From the NCBI RefSeq assembly GCF_039525805.1, contig NZ_BAAAHZ010000014.1: 64,000 bases of DNA; one strand, given 5' to 3'. The position numbers and the translations under genes were made by a program. This DNA is from Dietzia natronolimnaea (GTDB lineage: Bacteria > Actinomycetota > Actinomycetes > Mycobacteriales > Mycobacteriaceae). The notes beneath the pieces are model-generated. The model saw only the letters and a program-made list of their open reading frames with translations. It made no database searches and was not told the DNA's origin. This document shows, in pieces, positions 63,707 to 64,000 of the stretch (the stretch's first letter is position 1; each line of letters begins with the position of its first letter).

Positions 63707-63720
63707 GTGATGGTCATCAC
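63707..63720. promoter_or_regulatory. Candidate operator upstream of mmsA
   Basis: GTGATG (63707-63712) and CATCAC (63715-63720) form a perfect 6-bp inverted repeat across GT. It is overlapped by a TATAGA box at 63701-63706. The location between divergent genes suits a repressor of either or both. Confidence 0.35.
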
Positions 63721-63776
63721 GGGAGCAGTGGCGCGCGGACATCTCCGGACCGCGGCCTCACGACGAAGGGATGTCC

Positions 63777-64000
63777 ATGTCGGATCTCAGGCAGATCGAG
63801 CACTACATCAACGGCACCAGGGTCGCCGCCACGGGCGGCCGCACCCACGAGGTGTTGAACCCCAGCACGGGCAAGGCGCAGGCCGTGGTCCCGCTGGCGT
63901 CGACGGCGGAGGTCGACGACGTGATCGCCAAGGCCGCCGAGGCGCAGAAGGCGTGGGCGGCCCAGAACCCGCAGAAGCGCGCCCGCGTGCTCATGCGGTT
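63777..64000 (+). CDS. mmsA: Methylmalonate-semialdehyde dehydrogenase-like, MmsA (3' partial)
   Basis: Only the first 74 codons are inside the window. They read MSDLRQIEHYINGTRVAATG, then EVLNPSTGKAQAVVPLAS, AEVDDVIAKAAEAQKAWAA and NPQKRARVLMR, the N-terminal pattern of CoA-acylating methylmalonate-semialdehyde dehydrogenase (valine and propionate catabolism). The ATG at 63777 has GAAGGG 6 bases upstream; an ATG at 63771 has none at useful distance. Catalytic residues lie outside the window, so another ALDH of this subclass is possible. Confidence 0.75.
   Translation, partial: MSDLRQIEHYINGTRVAATGGRTHEVLNPSTGKAQAVVPLASTAEVDDVIAKAAEAQKAWAAQNPQKRARVLMR

Overview
The window is one continuous, gene-dense stretch of high-GC DNA from a mycolic-acid-type actinomycete (order Mycobacteriales). 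Four things point there: a hadA-hadB / tRNA-Trp / secE / nusG / rplK / rplA block, a complete mce lipid-import operon with its ATPase mceG beside rplL, an rpoB start region of the Corynebacterium type, and a two-sided CYP123/CYP51 cluster in the same order as Mycobacterium tuberculosis Rv0762c-Rv0771. The UbiA-type carotenoid prenyltransferase at the left edge and the very high GC suggest Dietzia or a close relative. The genus is an inference; no rRNA is present to test it. I see no insertion sequence, prophage, integrase or CRISPR array.

Layout. 1-1848: end of a carotenoid-type prenyltransferase, a GT2 glycosyltransferase, tRNA-Thr and tRNA-Met. 1913-7233: a tripartite tricarboxylate transporter (tctCBA) divergent from a CitA/DpiB-type sensor kinase and response regulator. 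7307-13109: an IlvG-like thiamine-diphosphate enzyme divergent from hadA-hadB, then tRNA-Trp, secE, nusG, rplK, rplA. 13339-16757: an HMG-CoA-lyase-like enzyme facing a class III CoA-transferase, and a diacylglycerol-kinase-family lipid kinase. 16758-18107: rplJ leader, rplJ, rplL and a strong terminator. 18239-29889: mceG-yrbEA-yrbEB-mceABCDEF plus two Mce-associated proteins, with most junctions overlapping. 30107-37975: rpoB, rpoC and terminator. 38098-41324: an uncharacterised cassette of GT4 glycosyltransferase, methyltransferase and alpha/alpha-toroid protein.

41398-48293: luciferase-like oxidoreductase, SDR, pirin, AhpD-like protein, and a MoxR/magnesium-chelatase-type AAA+ ATPase with a VWA partner (Rv0958/Rv0959 type). 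48300-48959: a lone methyltransferase. 49003-61579: two divergent operons around a TetR gene. The left one encodes an aldehyde dehydrogenase, an SDR, a hydroxyisobutyrate-dehydrogenase-like enzyme and a carboxymuconolactone-decarboxylase-like protein. The right one encodes TetR, CYP123-like P450, SDR, CYP51, ferredoxin, an NTF2-like protein, a protein of unknown family, a FadD19-like CoA ligase and a second SDR. 61830-64000: a second acyl-CoA synthetase and the start of mmsA.

How it fits together. The left half is housekeeping (transcription, translation, mycolate FAS-II) interrupted by a lipid importer. The right half looks like uptake and oxidation of a sterol- or terpenoid-like substrate: P450s with their own ferredoxin, dehydrogenases and CoA ligases. 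Several genes (hadA, a Mce-associated gene, two oxidoreductase/ATPase genes, tetR) have a TANNGT box 7-8 nt before the start codon, which suggests leaderless mRNAs.
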